NCBI RefSeq assembly: GCF_030418305.1
Contig: NZ_JAUHPX010000002.1
Span: 186,001-250,000 of the forward strand
DNA length: 64,000 nt
Direction of reading: 5' to 3'
Source: Demequina lignilytica
GTDB taxonomy: Bacteria; Actinomycetota; Actinomycetes; Actinomycetales; Demequinaceae
Every line of letters starts with the position of its first letter. The stretch's first letter is position 1. The notes under the pieces are model-generated. The model was not told the DNA's origin. It searched no databases and worked only from the letters and a program-made list of their open reading frames with translations. A program made the translations under genes and the position numbers. This document shows, in pieces, positions 8,468 to 17,069 of the stretch.

Positions 8468-10033
8468 CTACACGGCGACGGCCTCGGGCTCGGTCTCCGG
8501 GGCCCGGGTCTCGAGGGTGGTGCGCAGCGGCGCCTCCTTCACGAACAGCAGCAGCGTGAGCGACAGCAGCGCGAGCGGCACGATGTACAGGAACACCGGG
8601 GTGAGCGCGTCGTTGTACGAGCTCACGATGATGTCCTGCGCGGCCTGCGGCAGGTCCTGGACGGCGGCGGGCGTGAGCGAGTTGGCGTCGGCGAGCGCGG
8701 AGCCGCCGCCGTCCACCCGCTCCGACAGCAGCGCGACCAGGCGGTTGGTGAAGAGGGACCCGACCACCGCGGCTCCGAGCGATGCGCCGATCTGCCGGAA
8801 GTAGTTGTTCGCCGCGGTCGCGGTGCCGACCATCGTCAGCGGGAAGGTGTTCTGCACGATCAGCACGAGCACCTGCATCTGCAGGCCCAGTCCCATGCCG
8901 AACACGGCCAGGTAGAGGCAGGTCACCCACACCGGCTGCGTGTAGGTCATGGTCGACAGCAGGTACATCGCCACGGCGATGATCACCGAGCCCGCGACCG
9001 GGTACCACTTGTACCGGCCCGTGCGGCTGACCGCGCGGCCCACGATGATCGAGGTGGGCAGCATCGCGCCCATCATGGGGATCATGAGCAGGCCCGCCGT
9101 GGTCGCGTCCACCTGGGCGACCATCTGGAGGTACGTGGGCATGTAGGCGAGGGTGCCGAACATCGCGATGCCCATGAGCAGGCCCGCGCCCGTGGTGAGC
9201 ACGAAGTTGCGCTCGCGGAACATGTGCAGCGGCATGATCGGCTCCGCGGCGCGGCGCTCGACGGCGACGAAGGCGGCGCCCGCGATCACGGTGACAGCGA
9301 CGAGCGACAGGATGACCGGCGAGTCCCAGTCGTACTGGCCGCCGCCCCACGAGGTGAACAGCACCAGCGCGGCGGAGGCGATCGCGATGAGCATCATGCC
9401 GGCGATGTCGAGGCGGGGCTTCGCACGACCCTGCGGGTTCGGGTGGAGGAACAGGATGGCCGAGAGGATCGCGATCGCGCCCAGCGGGATGTTGATCCAC
9501 ATGCACCACCGCCAGCCGACGGACTCGGTGAACCAGCCGCCCAGCAGCGGGCCGATCACGGAGGCGAGGGCGAACACGCCGCCCATCACGCCCATGTAGC
9601 GCCCGCGCTCACGTGCCGGGACGATGTCCGCGATGATCGCCTGCGACAGGATCATGAGCCCGCCGCCGCCGAGGCCCTGGATGGCGCGGCCGACGATCAG
9701 CTCCGTCATGCCCTGCGACAGGCCGCCCACGATCGAGCCGACCATGAACAGCGAGATCGCGATGATGAACAGCGACTTGCGTCCGATCAGGTCGCCGAGC
9801 TTGCCGTACACCGGCATCATGATGGTCGCCGCGAGGATGTACGCGGTGGTCACCCAGAGCATGTGGTCGACGCCGTCCAGCTCGCCGACGATCGTCGGAA
9901 GCGCCGTCGAGAAGATGGTCTGGTCGAGCGCGGACAGCAGCATGGCCGTCATGAGCCCGACGAAGACCAGCAGGATGCCCCTGCGGTCGGTGGGCGGCTC
10001 CGCGTGGGCGCGCGCCGATGAGGTGGTGGTCAT
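8468..10033 (-). CDS. DHA2-family (EmrB/QacA-like) MFS drug efflux transporter
   Basis: Proton-driven multidrug exporter of 521 residues with about 14 predicted membrane helices, the DHA2 layout. Motif D1-like LSALDQTIFSTALPTIVGEL is in helix 1, the helix 2-3 loop reads GKLGDLIGRKSLF (motif A), and motif C is VIGPLLGGWF. The Gln/Pro-rich loop and the large C-terminal extracellular loop also fit this family. It starts 31 nt after a TetR gene on the same strand, so it is probably the efflux gene that repressor controls. Substrate unknown. Confidence 0.9.
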   Translation of the reverse strand: MTTTSSARAHAEPPTDRRGILLVFVGLMTAMLLSALDQTIFSTALPTIVGELDGVDHMLWVTTAYILAATIMMPVYGKLGDLIGRKSLFIIAISLFMVGSIVGGLSQGMTELIVGRAIQGLGGGGLMILSQAIIADIVPARERGRYMGVMGGVFALASVIGPLLGGWFTESVGWRWCMWINIPLGAIAILSAILFLHPNPQGRAKPRLDIAGMMLIAIASAALVLFTSWGGGQYDWDSPVILSLVAVTVIAGAAFVAVERRAAEPIMPLHMFRERNFVLTTGAGLLMGIAMFGTLAYMPTYLQMVAQVDATTAGLLMIPMMGAMLPTSIIVGRAVSRTGRYKWYPVAGSVIIAVAMYLLSTMTYTQPVWVTCLYLAVFGMGLGLQMQVLVLIVQNTFPLTMVGTATAANNYFRQIGASLGAAVVGSLFTNRLVALLSERVDGGGSALADANSLTPAAVQDLPQAAQDIIVSSYNDALTPVFLYIVPLALLSLTLLLFVKEAPLRTTLETRAPETEPEAVAV

Positions 10034-10064
10034 GGGTCTTCTTCCTGGGGGGACGTGGCGCGGG

Positions 10065-10733
10065 TCAGGCGCCGGGGCAGACGATGCGTCGGACGCGGGA
10101 GATCGCGTCGTCGACGAGGGCGGCGATGTCGGGGCTGGCGACGTCGGCGGCGGTCCATTCGCGGCCGAGCTGCTGGAAGGCTGACATCGCGATGCCGTGG
10201 GTGAGGTGGCCCTCCCGCAGGGCGGCCTCCTCGGACAGGGCGGGGTCGGCGGCGCGCAGGCGGGTCGCCACGGTGGCGGCCACGCGCTCCCTCTTGTCGG
10301 CCACGCGGCTCAGCTGCGCGGCGTGCAGCACGGGCTCGCGCGCGAACAGCTCGCGGCGCATGCGCCAGATCTCCATGTCGGGCTCGTTCGCGAGGAACGT
10401 GGTCGCGAGCAGCGTCATCAGGTCCTCGAGCACGGTGCCGTCGCCGGCGAGGAACACCTCGACCTGAGCGTCCGTGAGCGGGGCGGGAGGGGCGCCGAGG
10501 AGCGCGCTCTCCTTCGAGCCGAAGTAGTTGAAGAACGTGCGGGCCGAGATGTCGCTCGCGTCGCAGATCGCGTCGACGGTGGTGGCGTCGAGCCCGTGCT
10601 CGAGGGCCAGCTCGAGGGCCGCGCGCTCGACGCGCCGGGTGCGGCGCAGACGGTTGCGCTCACGCAGGCCCGTCGGGGCCGGGGCGGATGCGGGGGCCGC
10701 ACCCGCGGCCTCCCGCGACGGTGCAGTGTGCAT
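10065..10733 (-). CDS. TetR-family repressor, probably of the adjacent efflux gene
   Basis: 222 residues from the ATG at 10733. The N-terminal helix-turn-helix is typical of TetR (RVERAALELALEHGLDATTV, then CDASDISARTFFNYFGSKE); the C-terminal ligand domain is not recognisable by family. An in-frame ATG also exists at 10742, but it overlaps the best -10 element, so the inner ATG, giving a leaderless message, is preferred. It lies 31 nt before the MFS gene. The last codons carry a near-copy of the decamer at 10079. Confidence 0.9.
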   Translation of the reverse strand: MHTAPSREAAGAAPASAPAPTGLRERNRLRRTRRVERAALELALEHGLDATTVDAICDASDISARTFFNYFGSKESALLGAPPAPLTDAQVEVFLAGDGTVLEDLMTLLATTFLANEPDMEIWRMRRELFAREPVLHAAQLSRVADKRERVAATVATRLRAADPALSEEAALREGHLTHGIAMSAFQQLGREWTAADVASPDIAALVDDAISRVRRIVCPGA

Positions 10734-10740
10734 ATTCTGC

Positions 10741-10770
10741 ATTCTTGCAGACTCTGCAAATTTGCGTCAA
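10741..10770 (-). promoter_or_regulatory. tetR promoter with palindromic operator in the spacer
   Basis: On the minus strand TTGACG (10765-10770) is followed after 18 nt by AAGAAT (10741-10746). The spacer is almost filled by the 15-bp palindrome TTGCAG-ACT-CTGCAA (10745-10759). A TetR dimer bound there would block RNA polymerase. The predicted +1 falls at about 10733-10734, the inner ATG of tetR. Confidence 0.55.
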
Positions 10771-10867
10771 GTGCACGAATCGTTCGCGCGCCAGAGACCC
10801 AGGTCCCGGATCGGGGGCGGCGAGGCGATCGAGGGGGACGATGCGCGGGCGAGGCGCCCGCGGTGCG

Positions 10868-11191
10868 TCAGCGTCCGCGGAGCTGGCGCAGGTCGGGGAG
10901 GTCGTCGTCGCGCGCCAGCTCCTCGATGTTGACGTCCTTGAAGGTGACCACGCGCACGTTCCGCACCAGCCGCGCGGAGCGGTAGACGTCCCACACCCAG
11001 GCGTCGGCCATGGTGACCTCGAAGTAGACGTCGCCTCCGGACGCCTTCACCTGCAGGTCCACCTTGTTGCACAGGTAGAAGCGGCGCTCCGTCTCGACGA
11101 CGTACTGGAACAGGCCCACGACGTCGCGGTACTCGCGGTACAGCGCCAGCTCGGCTTCGGTCTCGTAGTTCTCGAGGTCCTCGTGGCTCAC
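10868..11191 (-). CDS. DUF2469 conserved actinobacterial protein
   Basis: 107-residue protein of the DUF2469 family, found almost only in actinobacteria and nearly always directly after rnhB. The start is GTG 11191 (first residues SHEDLENYETEAELALYREY). The family-typical segment FYLCNKVDLQVKASGGDVYF and the basic end DLRQLRGR are present. Function unknown; no signal or membrane segment. It starts 35 nt after the rnhB stop, so it probably belongs to the lepB-rnhB operon. Confidence 0.9.
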   Translation of the reverse strand: MSHEDLENYETEAELALYREYRDVVGLFQYVVETERRFYLCNKVDLQVKASGGDVYFEVTMADAWVWDVYRSARLVRNVRVVTFKDVNIEELARDDDLPDLRQLRGR

Positions 11192-11226
11192 CGGTCCATC
11201 ATACGAACGCACGCCGCCCGCGCGCG

Positions 11227-11889
11227 TCACGCCTCGCGCGTCGGCAGCCTCCAGCTGACCCGATGGAGCGGCGACGGCCCGAGCCGCCGCAGCGCGTCCA
11301 GGTGGGCCGCGGCCCCGTAGCCCTTGTTGCCGTCCCAGCCGTAGGCGGGATGGTCGGCGTGGGCGGCCGCCATCAGCGCGTCGCGCTCCACCTTCGCGAT
11401 CACCGATCCGGCGGCGATCGAGGCGCAGGCCCGGTCGCCCTTGACCACCATGGTGACGGGCGGCGCCTCCCACTCTTCCGCATCGTCCCCCAGGCCGCTG
11501 AAGAGGTCCGCCGGCGGCGGCGTGAGCCAGTCGTGCGTGCCGTCGAGCAGGACGGCGTCGACGGGCAGCGCGATCTCCTCGAGAGCACGCCTGGCGGCGA
11601 GGCGGAGCGCCGCGACGATGCCGACCGCATCGATCTCGCCCGCGCTCGCGTGCCCGACCGCGCGGCCCTCGCCGAAGGTCGAGAGCGGCTCCATGAGCGC
11701 CTCGCGACGGGCGGCCGTCAGCAGCTTCGAGTCCGTGAGCCCCTCGGGCCAGGTCTCGCATGGGCCGAGCACCACCACCCCGACCGAGACGGGACCGGCG
11801 AGCGCGCCGCGCCCGACCTCGTCGATGCCGGCGACCAGCCGTGCGCCCGCGTCCCACAGCGCGCGCTCGTGGGCGAGCGAGACGGTCAC
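11227..11889 (-). CDS. rnhB: Ribonuclease HII
   Basis: Removes ribonucleotides misincorporated in DNA by nicking RNA-DNA hybrids. The GTG at 11889 is chosen because it begins 1 nt after the lepB stop and just before the catalytic core; a longer in-frame opening runs through lepB. Catalytic residues appear in GIDEVGRGALAGPV (Asp, Glu), LTDSKLLTAARRE and SIAAGSVIAKVERD, with HPAYGWDGNKGYG following. 220 residues. A decamer copy (11479) encodes GDDAE in an insert within the domain. Confidence 0.94.
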   Translation of the reverse strand: MTVSLAHERALWDAGARLVAGIDEVGRGALAGPVSVGVVVLGPCETWPEGLTDSKLLTAARREALMEPLSTFGEGRAVGHASAGEIDAVGIVAALRLAARRALEEIALPVDAVLLDGTHDWLTPPPADLFSGLGDDAEEWEAPPVTMVVKGDRACASIAAGSVIAKVERDALMAAAHADHPAYGWDGNKGYGAAAHLDALRRLGPSPLHRVSWRLPTREA

Positions 11890-11890
11890 G

Positions 11891-12520
11891 TCAGTCGTCC
11901 TCGGAGACCGCCTGGTCCCCGAAGGGGTTGCCGACGCCGGTGAAGCGGTCGAGCGGCCAGACGACGGCGAAGGTCGTGCCCACGACGTTGGCCCGCGGCA
12001 CCGCGCCGCCGCCGGGGTCACCCATGTGGGCCCGCGAGTCGGCGCTGTCGTCGCGGTTGTCGCCCATCACCCACAGGTAGCCGTCGGGCACCACCGCGGT
12101 GAAGGTGGTGCCGCAGGCGCGCGATCCCTCGGCGATGTAGGGCTCGTCGAGCGCCTCGCCGTTGACCACGACCGGTCCGTCCGGGTCGTCGCAGACGACC
12201 GTGTCGCCGGGCAGCCCGATCACACGCTTGATCAGGTGCTCGCCGGCGTCCTCCGGCAGGAGGCCCGTCCACGTGAGGACGTCCTTCACCACCAGGTGCA
12301 GCCCGCTCTGCTCCTCGGAGGAGTGGCCGAGCCAGTTGTTCGGGTCCTTGAAGACCACGATGTCGCCGCGTCGCAGCGGCAGCGGATCCGGCCGCCACTT
12401 GGTGACGAGGATCCTGTCGCCCACCTCGAGGGTCGGGACCATCGAGGGCGAGGGGATGTAGAACGACTGGAAGAAGAAGGTCTTGATGATCAGCGAGAGC
12501 AGCAGCGCGCTCACGATCAC
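11891..12520 (-). CDS. lepB: Signal peptidase I
   Basis: Membrane-bound serine protease that removes signal peptides from exported proteins. An N-terminal membrane helix (VIVSALLLSLIIKTFFF) is followed by the catalytic Ser in YIPSPSMVPTLEVGDRI and the Lys general base in HLIKRVIGLPGD; box E reads GYLWVMGDNRDDSADSR. The annotated GTG at 12520 (209 residues) has AAGGAG 9 nt upstream but begins inside the membrane helix. The open frame continues upstream through RRAWGWIKETAL to a CTG at 12610 that overlaps the rplS stop, so the true start may be non-standard and 30 codons earlier. Confidence 0.92.
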   Translation of the reverse strand: MIVSALLLSLIIKTFFFQSFYIPSPSMVPTLEVGDRILVTKWRPDPLPLRRGDIVVFKDPNNWLGHSSEEQSGLHLVVKDVLTWTGLLPEDAGEHLIKRVIGLPGDTVVCDDPDGPVVVNGEALDEPYIAEGSRACGTTFTAVVPDGYLWVMGDNRDDSADSRAHMGDPGGGAVPRANVVGTTFAVVWPLDRFTGVGNPFGDQAVSEDD

Positions 12521-12606
12521 CAGGGCGGTCTCCTTGATCCACCCCCACGCACGACGGCCGGCAGACGGATTCCCGTCTGCCGGCGCGTCGTTGGCGGTCG
12601 CGATGG

Positions 12607-12954
12607 TCAGCTCTCGCGCTTCTCGCGGATGCGCGCGGCCTTGCCGCGGAGACCGCGGAGGTAGTACAGCTTCGCGCGACGGACGTCGCCGCGACGGTCG
12701 ACCTCGATCTTCTCGATGGTCGGCGCGTGGAGCGGGAACACACGCTCGACGCCCACGCCGAACGAGATCTTGCGGACCGTGAAGGTCTCGCCGATGCCCT
12801 GGCCCTGACGCGCGATGACGACGCCCTGGAACACCTGGATACGCGAGCGGTTGCCCTCGATGACCTTGACGTGGACCTTCACGGTGTCGCCGGCGCGGAA
12901 GGCCGGGATGTCGTCGCGGAGCTGGCCCGCGACCACGTTGTCAAGCTTCTGCAT
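12607..12954 (-). CDS. rplS: 50S ribosomal protein L19
   Basis: Protein bL19 sits at the interface of the two ribosomal subunits. ATG at 12954 ([20 protein letters not shown]) has GAGGAGAGAG just upstream and gives 115 residues, the usual length. [20 protein letters not shown] and [16 protein letters not shown] are diagnostic. It is separated from trmD by 174 nt, so it probably has its own promoter, and lepB follows immediately. Confidence 0.97.
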   Translation of the reverse strand: MQKLDNVVAGQLRDDIPAFRAGDTVKVHVKVIEGNRSRIQVFQGVVIARQGQGIGETFTVRKISFGVGVERVFPLHAPTIEKIEVDRRGDVRRAKLYYLRGLRGKAARIREKRES

Positions 12955-13128
12955 GACTCTCTCTCCTCGTACATGCCACAGGTCACGCACGGTTCTGCCC
13001 GAAGGCATTCGATGTGACAGCTGCGTCGCGGGCTGAGCCGGACCCCCTGTGGCAGATCCCGGCGCCGCGCGCACCGAGGATCTATTCTGCCATATCCGGG
13101 CGGGACGATGCGAGGGGCGCGGTGCGCG
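12955..13128 (-). promoter_or_regulatory. rplS leader and promoter region
   Basis: Gap between trmD and rplS. On the minus strand GGCAGAATAG (near 13085-13094) is an AT-richer -10 candidate; CAGAAT is the best hexamer. An exact decamer (13103-13112) lies near where its -35 would be. No RNA motif recognised. Confidence 0.3.
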
Positions 13129-13839
13129 TCATCCTTCCGGGGGCAGCAGGTCGGGGCGGCGGGTCCGCGTGCGCTGCAGCTGCTGCTCGTGCCGCCACTC
13201 CTCGATGCGAGCGTGGTGCCCGCTGAGCAGGATGTCGGGCACGTCGTGACCCCGCCAGGTGGCCGGGCGCGTGTAGCTCGGGTATTCGAGCAGCCCGTCC
13301 GCGTGAGACTCCTCGACGATCGACTGCGCGTTGCCCATGAACCCCGGGATCAGCCGCGTGACGGCCTCGGTCATGGCGAACGCCGCCACCTCTCCCCCGT
13401 TGAGCACGTAGTCGCCGAGGCTGACCTCGAGGACCCGGTGCCCGGCCGCGGCGTAGTGCTCCGCGACGCGCGCATCGATGCCCTCGTAGCGACCGCACGC
13501 GAACACCAGCTGCGGCGCCGTCGCGAGATCGGCGGCCAGCGCCTGGGTGAAGAGCGTGCCCGCGGGGCTGGGGATCACCAGCACGCCGCCGGGCTCGAGG
13601 ACGTCGTCGATCGCCTTGCCCCACACGTCGGGCTTCATCACCATCCCGGCGCCACCGCCGAACGGGGCGTCGTCGACCGTGCGGTGGACGTCCGGGGACC
13701 CGTCGGCCTTGAAGGCCGCGTAGTCGCGGAGGTCGTGCACGCGGGTCTGCACCAGCTCCGCCTGCCGCGCCTTGCCCAGCAGCGAGACGTCCAGGACCGA
13801 GAAGAACTCGGGGAAGATCGTGATCAGGTCGATGCGCAT
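13129..13839 (-). CDS. trmD: tRNA (guanine-37-N1)-methyltransferase
   Basis: SPOUT-family enzyme that makes m1G37 in tRNAs reading CNN codons, preventing +1 frameshifts. 236 residues starting [20 protein letters not shown]. Knot-region motifs: [34 protein letters not shown] and [20 protein letters not shown]. Starts 2 nt after the rimM stop; the pair is co-transcribed. Confidence 0.97.
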   Translation of the reverse strand: MRIDLITIFPEFFSVLDVSLLGKARQAELVQTRVHDLRDYAAFKADGSPDVHRTVDDAPFGGGAGMVMKPDVWGKAIDDVLEPGGVLVIPSPAGTLFTQALAADLATAPQLVFACGRYEGIDARVAEHYAAAGHRVLEVSLGDYVLNGGEVAAFAMTEAVTRLIPGFMGNAQSIVEESHADGLLEYPSYTRPATWRGHDVPDILLSGHHARIEEWRHEQQLQRTRTRRPDLLPPEG

Positions 13840-13841
13840 GG

Positions 13842-14375
13842 TCAGCCCGCGGTCTCCCCGGTGCTCTCCGGCTCCTCGCCCGCCAGCAGGCCGTAGGGCG
13901 GCGTCAGCACCACGCGCCCGCCGTCGAGATCGACCTCGGGCACGAACTCCTCGACGAACGGGATCATCGCCCGGTGACCGTTCGGCTCCTTCACCACCAG
14001 CACGTCCTGCGCCGGCATCGAGAGCAGGTCGACCACCTCGCCGACCGGCGCGCCGTCGGGTCGCACCGCCGCGAGTCCCACGAGCTGGTGCACGTACCAG
14101 GCGTCGTCCTCGTCGGACTCGGCGCCGTCGAGCGTGAGCTCGACCCCGCGGGCGGCCTCGGCCGCGTCGCGATCGCCGATCTCCGCGAACTGCACGTACC
14201 AGCGGCCCGCCTGGACCCGCACCCGCGCCACCGTGAGCGGGCCCGCGGACGCCGGCTCCGTCTCGAACACCTCGCCCGGCACGAGCCTGTCGTCGGGGAT
14301 GTCGGTCCGGAGCTCGACGGACACCTCGCCCTTGAGCCCATGGGCGCGTCCGATGCGCGCGACGGTCAGTCTCAT
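13842..14375 (-). CDS. rimM: 16S rRNA processing protein RimM
   Basis: Assembly factor that binds S19 and matures the 30S head. 177 residues: N-terminal RimM barrel ([20 protein letters not shown]) and C-terminal PRC-barrel ([20 protein letters not shown], then [20 protein letters not shown]). In most relatives it follows the KH-domain gene; here two opposite-strand membrane-protein genes separate them. Only GGACC precedes the ATG as a weak ribosome-binding site. Confidence 0.95.
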   Translation of the reverse strand: MRLTVARIGRAHGLKGEVSVELRTDIPDDRLVPGEVFETEPASAGPLTVARVRVQAGRWYVQFAEIGDRDAAEAARGVELTLDGAESDEDDAWYVHQLVGLAAVRPDGAPVGEVVDLLSMPAQDVLVVKEPNGHRAMIPFVEEFVPEVDLDGGRVVLTPPYGLLAGEEPESTGETAG

Positions 14376-14481
14376 GGGTCCAGGGTACGGTCCCCGCGGG
14401 TCCGGGAGGTCCTCGGCCCTGGCGGAGCGCTCCCCCGCGCGCTAGCGTGGAGAGGCCGGTTACCAGCGGAAAGGATCCTCG

Positions 14482-14895
14482 ATGGCCAGCACCGTCAAGC
14501 GCCCTGCGGGTGTGACGTTCGTCGTGATCCTCACCTGGCTGTCCGCGCTGCTCGACCTGGTCGGCGGTGCGATGCTCGTGTGGCTGTCCTTCAGCACCGA
14601 GCCGATCGACGTCGACGTCACGGAGCGCCAGCTGCAGATCTACGGAGGCTCCCTGCTCGGGCTCGCACTGGTGACGGCGGCCGTCGCGCTGGGGCTGGCC
14701 GCCGGGTCGCAGGTCTCGCGGGTCGCGGTGTACCTGCTCATGCTCGCGCGCATCGTCGTCGCGGGCTACGCCCTCGCGACGCTGGGCGACCTCACCTACT
14801 GGCAGGCGATCGGCCAGATCGTCGGCGCCGCCCTCATCATCCTGATGCTGTCGACACCGCGCGCCTCCGCGTTCTTCCGCGGGCCGCGCGCCTAG
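14482..14895 (+). CDS. Four-helix membrane protein, copy 1 of a tandem pair
   Basis: 137 residues with four hydrophobic stretches: about residues 10-34, 53-73, 80-98 and 104-121. I recognise no named family. It shares the opening pattern VT(F/V)[16 protein letters not shown] with the next gene ([18 protein letters not shown]), and both end in short basic tails, so the two are tandem duplicates. AAAGGATC lies upstream of the ATG. Both are on the plus strand, against the flow of the ribosomal block. Confidence 0.7.
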   Translation: MASTVKRPAGVTFVVILTWLSALLDLVGGAMLVWLSFSTEPIDVDVTERQLQIYGGSLLGLALVTAAVALGLAAGSQVSRVAVYLLMLARIVVAGYALATLGDLTYWQAIGQIVGAALIILMLSTPRASAFFRGPRA

Positions 14896-14945
14896 CCTGG
14901 AGCAGAGGCGCGACGACGACGCCGTCGCCTCACCCAGGAGGCGAC

Positions 14946-15356
14946 ATGTCCACCGCTGAACGCACCCGACCCGGCAGCGTCATCACCGTCATCATCCTGA
15001 CGTGGCTGGCCGCGATCCTCGACGTCCTCGGCGGCGTCATCATGATGGCGCTGTCACGCAGCTCGACGTTCACGGACGCCATCGAGGTCAGCGGCGCCAC
15101 CGTGCTCATCTCGGGGATCGTGTCCGTCGCGGTCGGGCTGGTCACCGGGGCGGTCGCCGCGTTGCTGGGCGCCGGCGCCGCGATGGCCCGGATCCTCGTC
15201 TCGGTGGTGATGGTCGTGCGGATCGCCGCCGGCGTCTACAGCCTCGTCCTGCTCGGGACCGGCGGCGCGATGTCGGCCGTCATCACCATCCTGTTCGCGG
15301 TGCTCATCCTCGCCCTGCTGTGGAACAAGGCCGCCAACCGGTACTTCGCTCACTGA
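14946..15356 (+). CDS. Four-helix membrane protein, copy 2 of a tandem pair
   Basis: 136 residues from ATG 14946, with AGGAGG 5 nt upstream, a stronger ribosome-binding site than copy 1. Four membrane helices and the same N-terminal motif ([14 protein letters not shown]) as its neighbour, which ends 50 nt earlier. Function unknown. It ends 12 nt before a strong bidirectional hairpin terminator that separates it from the convergent khpA-rpsP operon. Confidence 0.7.
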   Translation: MSTAERTRPGSVITVIILTWLAAILDVLGGVIMMALSRSSTFTDAIEVSGATVLISGIVSVAVGLVTGAVAALLGAGAAMARILVSVVMVVRIAAGVYSLVLLGTGGAMSAVITILFAVLILALLWNKAANRYFAH

Positions 15357-15368
15357 CCTCCCGGACGC

Positions 15369-15406
15369 GCAGAGGCCCCCTTCCCTGACGGGAAGGGGGC
15401 CTCTGC
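15369..15406. terminator. Bidirectional intrinsic terminator
   Basis: A perfect 17-bp stem: GCAGAGGCCCCCTTCCC (15369-15385), loop TGAC, then its complement (15390-15406). It sits between convergent genes (plus-strand membrane protein ending at 15356 and khpA ending at 15418). Confidence 0.85.
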
Positions 15407-15417
15407 TGCGAGAGATG

Positions 15418-15648
15418 TCAGGCGACGTCGACGATGTTGACGCGGACGTCGTCCCTGGCGACCGCCTCGACCACCGTGCGGATGGCCGTCGCGGTGCGAC
15501 CGCGGCGACCGATCACGCGGGGGAGGTCGTCGGGGTGGACCACCACGTTGAGGGTGGTGCCCCGGCGCCCGGAACGCTCGGTCACGCGCACGTCGTCCGG
15601 GTTGCGGACGATGCTGCGGACCAGGAACTCGAGCGCGTCGACGACCAT
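15418..15648 (-). CDS. khpA: KH-domain RNA-binding protein KhpA
   Basis: 76-residue single KH domain. The RNA-binding loop is visible as VIGRRGRTATAIRTVVEA (GxxG loop GRRG). In Gram-positive bacteria KhpA pairs with KhpB/Jag and affects cell division and RNA metabolism. It starts 2 nt after the rpsP stop. Confidence 0.92.
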   Translation of the reverse strand: MVVDALEFLVRSIVRNPDDVRVTERSGRRGTTLNVVVHPDDLPRVIGRRGRTATAIRTVVEAVARDDVRVNIVDVA

Positions 15649-15650
15649 GC

Positions 15651-16088
15651 TTACGCGTCCTCGCCGTCGGTCGCCTCGGCGGCCTCGGCCTCGGGGGCCT
15701 CCTCGGCCTTCGCGGCGTCCTTCTTGGCGGCGGCGTCGGCCTTGGCCTTCTCGGCCGCGTCGGCGTGAGCCTTGATCGCGTCGGCGGCGTCGGCCTTGGC
15801 GACGGCGCCCTTGACGTTGTTGACGCCCTTCTCACCCTTGAAGGTGGCCCAGTCGCCGGTCAGCTTGAGCAGCGCGGCGACCTGCTCCGTGGGCTGCGCG
15901 CCCACCGAGAGCCAGTACTGCGCACGCTCGGAGTCGATCTCGATGACCGAGGGCTCCTCGGTGGGGTGGTACTTGCCGATCTCCTCGATCGCGCGGCCGT
16001 CGCGGCGCGAACGCGAGTCCATCACGACCACGCGGTAGAAGGGGGCGCGCTTCTTGCCGAAGCGCTTCAGACGAATCTTGACAGCCAT
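15651..16088 (-). CDS. rpsP: 30S ribosomal protein S16 with Ala/Lys/Glu-rich tail
   Basis: bS16, required for 30S assembly. The start [20 protein letters not shown] is diagnostic, as are [20 protein letters not shown] and [20 protein letters not shown]. At 145 residues it exceeds the 80-90 of E. coli S16. The surplus is a low-complexity tail from about residue 100, similar in composition to the S2 tail. GGAGCAAC precedes the ATG. khpA follows in the same operon. Confidence 0.97.
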   Translation of the reverse strand: MAVKIRLKRFGKKRAPFYRVVVMDSRSRRDGRAIEEIGKYHPTEEPSVIEIDSERAQYWLSVGAQPTEQVAALLKLTGDWATFKGEKGVNNVKGAVAKADAADAIKAHADAAEKAKADAAAKKDAAKAEEAPEAEAAEATDGEDA

Positions 16089-16111
16089 GGCTGTTGCTCC
16101 TTGATCATTCG

Positions 16112-16178
16112 GTGTGAGCCGGCGCTCGCTCCCCTGGGGAAATCAGAGGGGCCGCCGGCAAGACGAATCGGCTCACAC
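16112..16178 (-). promoter_or_regulatory. Long stem-loop in the rpsP leader
   Basis: GTGTGAGCCG (16112-16121) and CGGCTCACAC (16169-16178) are perfect complements enclosing 47 nt that can form further GC hairpins. The structure would lie 24-90 nt upstream of the rpsP start. Ribosomal-protein leaders are often autoregulated; no known motif is recognised. Confidence 0.4.
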
Positions 16179-16249
16179 GGGTAGAGGGCCGCGATCACCA
16201 GCGACCCATTGTGCCAGAACCCGCCCGCCTCGACCAACACGCGGCGCGC

Positions 16250-17035
16250 TCAGCGCACGCTCGGCCAGCCCGGGGACGTCTGCGCGTCGAAGGTGCCGTC
16301 GTACCGCTCCCCCGTCACCACCATCACCTCGAGGCCCCGGTCGAGCGCCGCCGCGACGATGCGCGGGCCGCCTCCCGCGATGGCGGTCGCCCAGGCGTCG
16401 GCCTCCGTCAGGTCGGTCCCCGCGACCGACACCTGCTGGTAGTGCCGGGCGACCTCTCCGGTCGCGGGGTCCCAGATGTGATCCACCACCTGCGCCCCGC
16501 CCGAGGTCGCGAGAGCGGTGAACGCTCCGCCGAGCGCCACCACGTCGATCACCGCCGTGCCCGTCGGATCGCCCTTGACTCGCGGGTCCGCGATGCCGAT
16601 CCGCCGGTCCGTCCCCGGCGCGACCAGCACGTCGCCGGAGGCTCCCACCATCCAGCCCGTGCCGCGAGCGCCGTCGAGGTGGCGCGCCGCTCGCGCGACC
16701 GCCCACCCCTTGACCAGGCCGGTCGGGTCGACCACGCCGTCGGCGCGGCGGGCGTCGAAGCCGCCCGCCGTCACCTCGCGGAACCACTCGCACGCCTCCA
16801 GCACCTCGCGCAGCTCCCGCGGCGCCTCGTCGAGGGTCAGCTCGCCGCGCTCGAGCATCCTGAGGTAGGAGTCCTCCCGCCACCGCGAGAACACGTCGTC
16901 CGCCCACTCGAGGGCGGCGTGGAACTGCGCCACGGCCGGCTCGCACGCCTCGGCGTCGGCGTCATCGATCTCGACCACGAACGGCATGGCCATCGAGTGG
17001 ACGGTGGTGCGGAAGGTCGTCATGCCCGGCATCAT
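16250..17035 (-). CDS. apbE: ApbE-like FAD:protein FMN transferase
   Basis: Transfers FMN from FAD to a Thr/Ser of target flavoproteins outside the membrane. 261 residues from ATG 17035 (ATG 17023 also possible). ApbE features: FSRWREDSYLRML near the N-terminus, GGFDARRADGVVDPTGLVKG, GASGDVLVAPG, and later TDLTEADAWATAIAGGG. No clear signal peptide is visible, which is odd for an enzyme acting outside the cytoplasm. It follows by 34 nt a gene encoding an FMN-binding-domain protein, its probable substrate, and may also serve the second copy at 27.5 kb. Confidence 0.88.
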   Translation of the reverse strand: MMPGMTTFRTTVHSMAMPFVVEIDDADAEACEPAVAQFHAALEWADDVFSRWREDSYLRMLERGELTLDEAPRELREVLEACEWFREVTAGGFDARRADGVVDPTGLVKGWAVARAARHLDGARGTGWMVGASGDVLVAPGTDRRIGIADPRVKGDPTGTAVIDVVALGGAFTALATSGGAQVVDHIWDPATGEVARHYQQVSVAGTDLTEADAWATAIAGGGPRIVAAALDRGLEVMVVTGERYDGTFDAQTSPGWPSVR

Positions 17036-17069
17036 CGCAGGCGAACCTGGCAGGCGGCTGGGCGCGCGC

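Noticed and set aside
8468-10733. tetR-MFS pair as part of a mobile island
   Set aside because: Base composition and decamer content match the neighbours and no element ends are visible.
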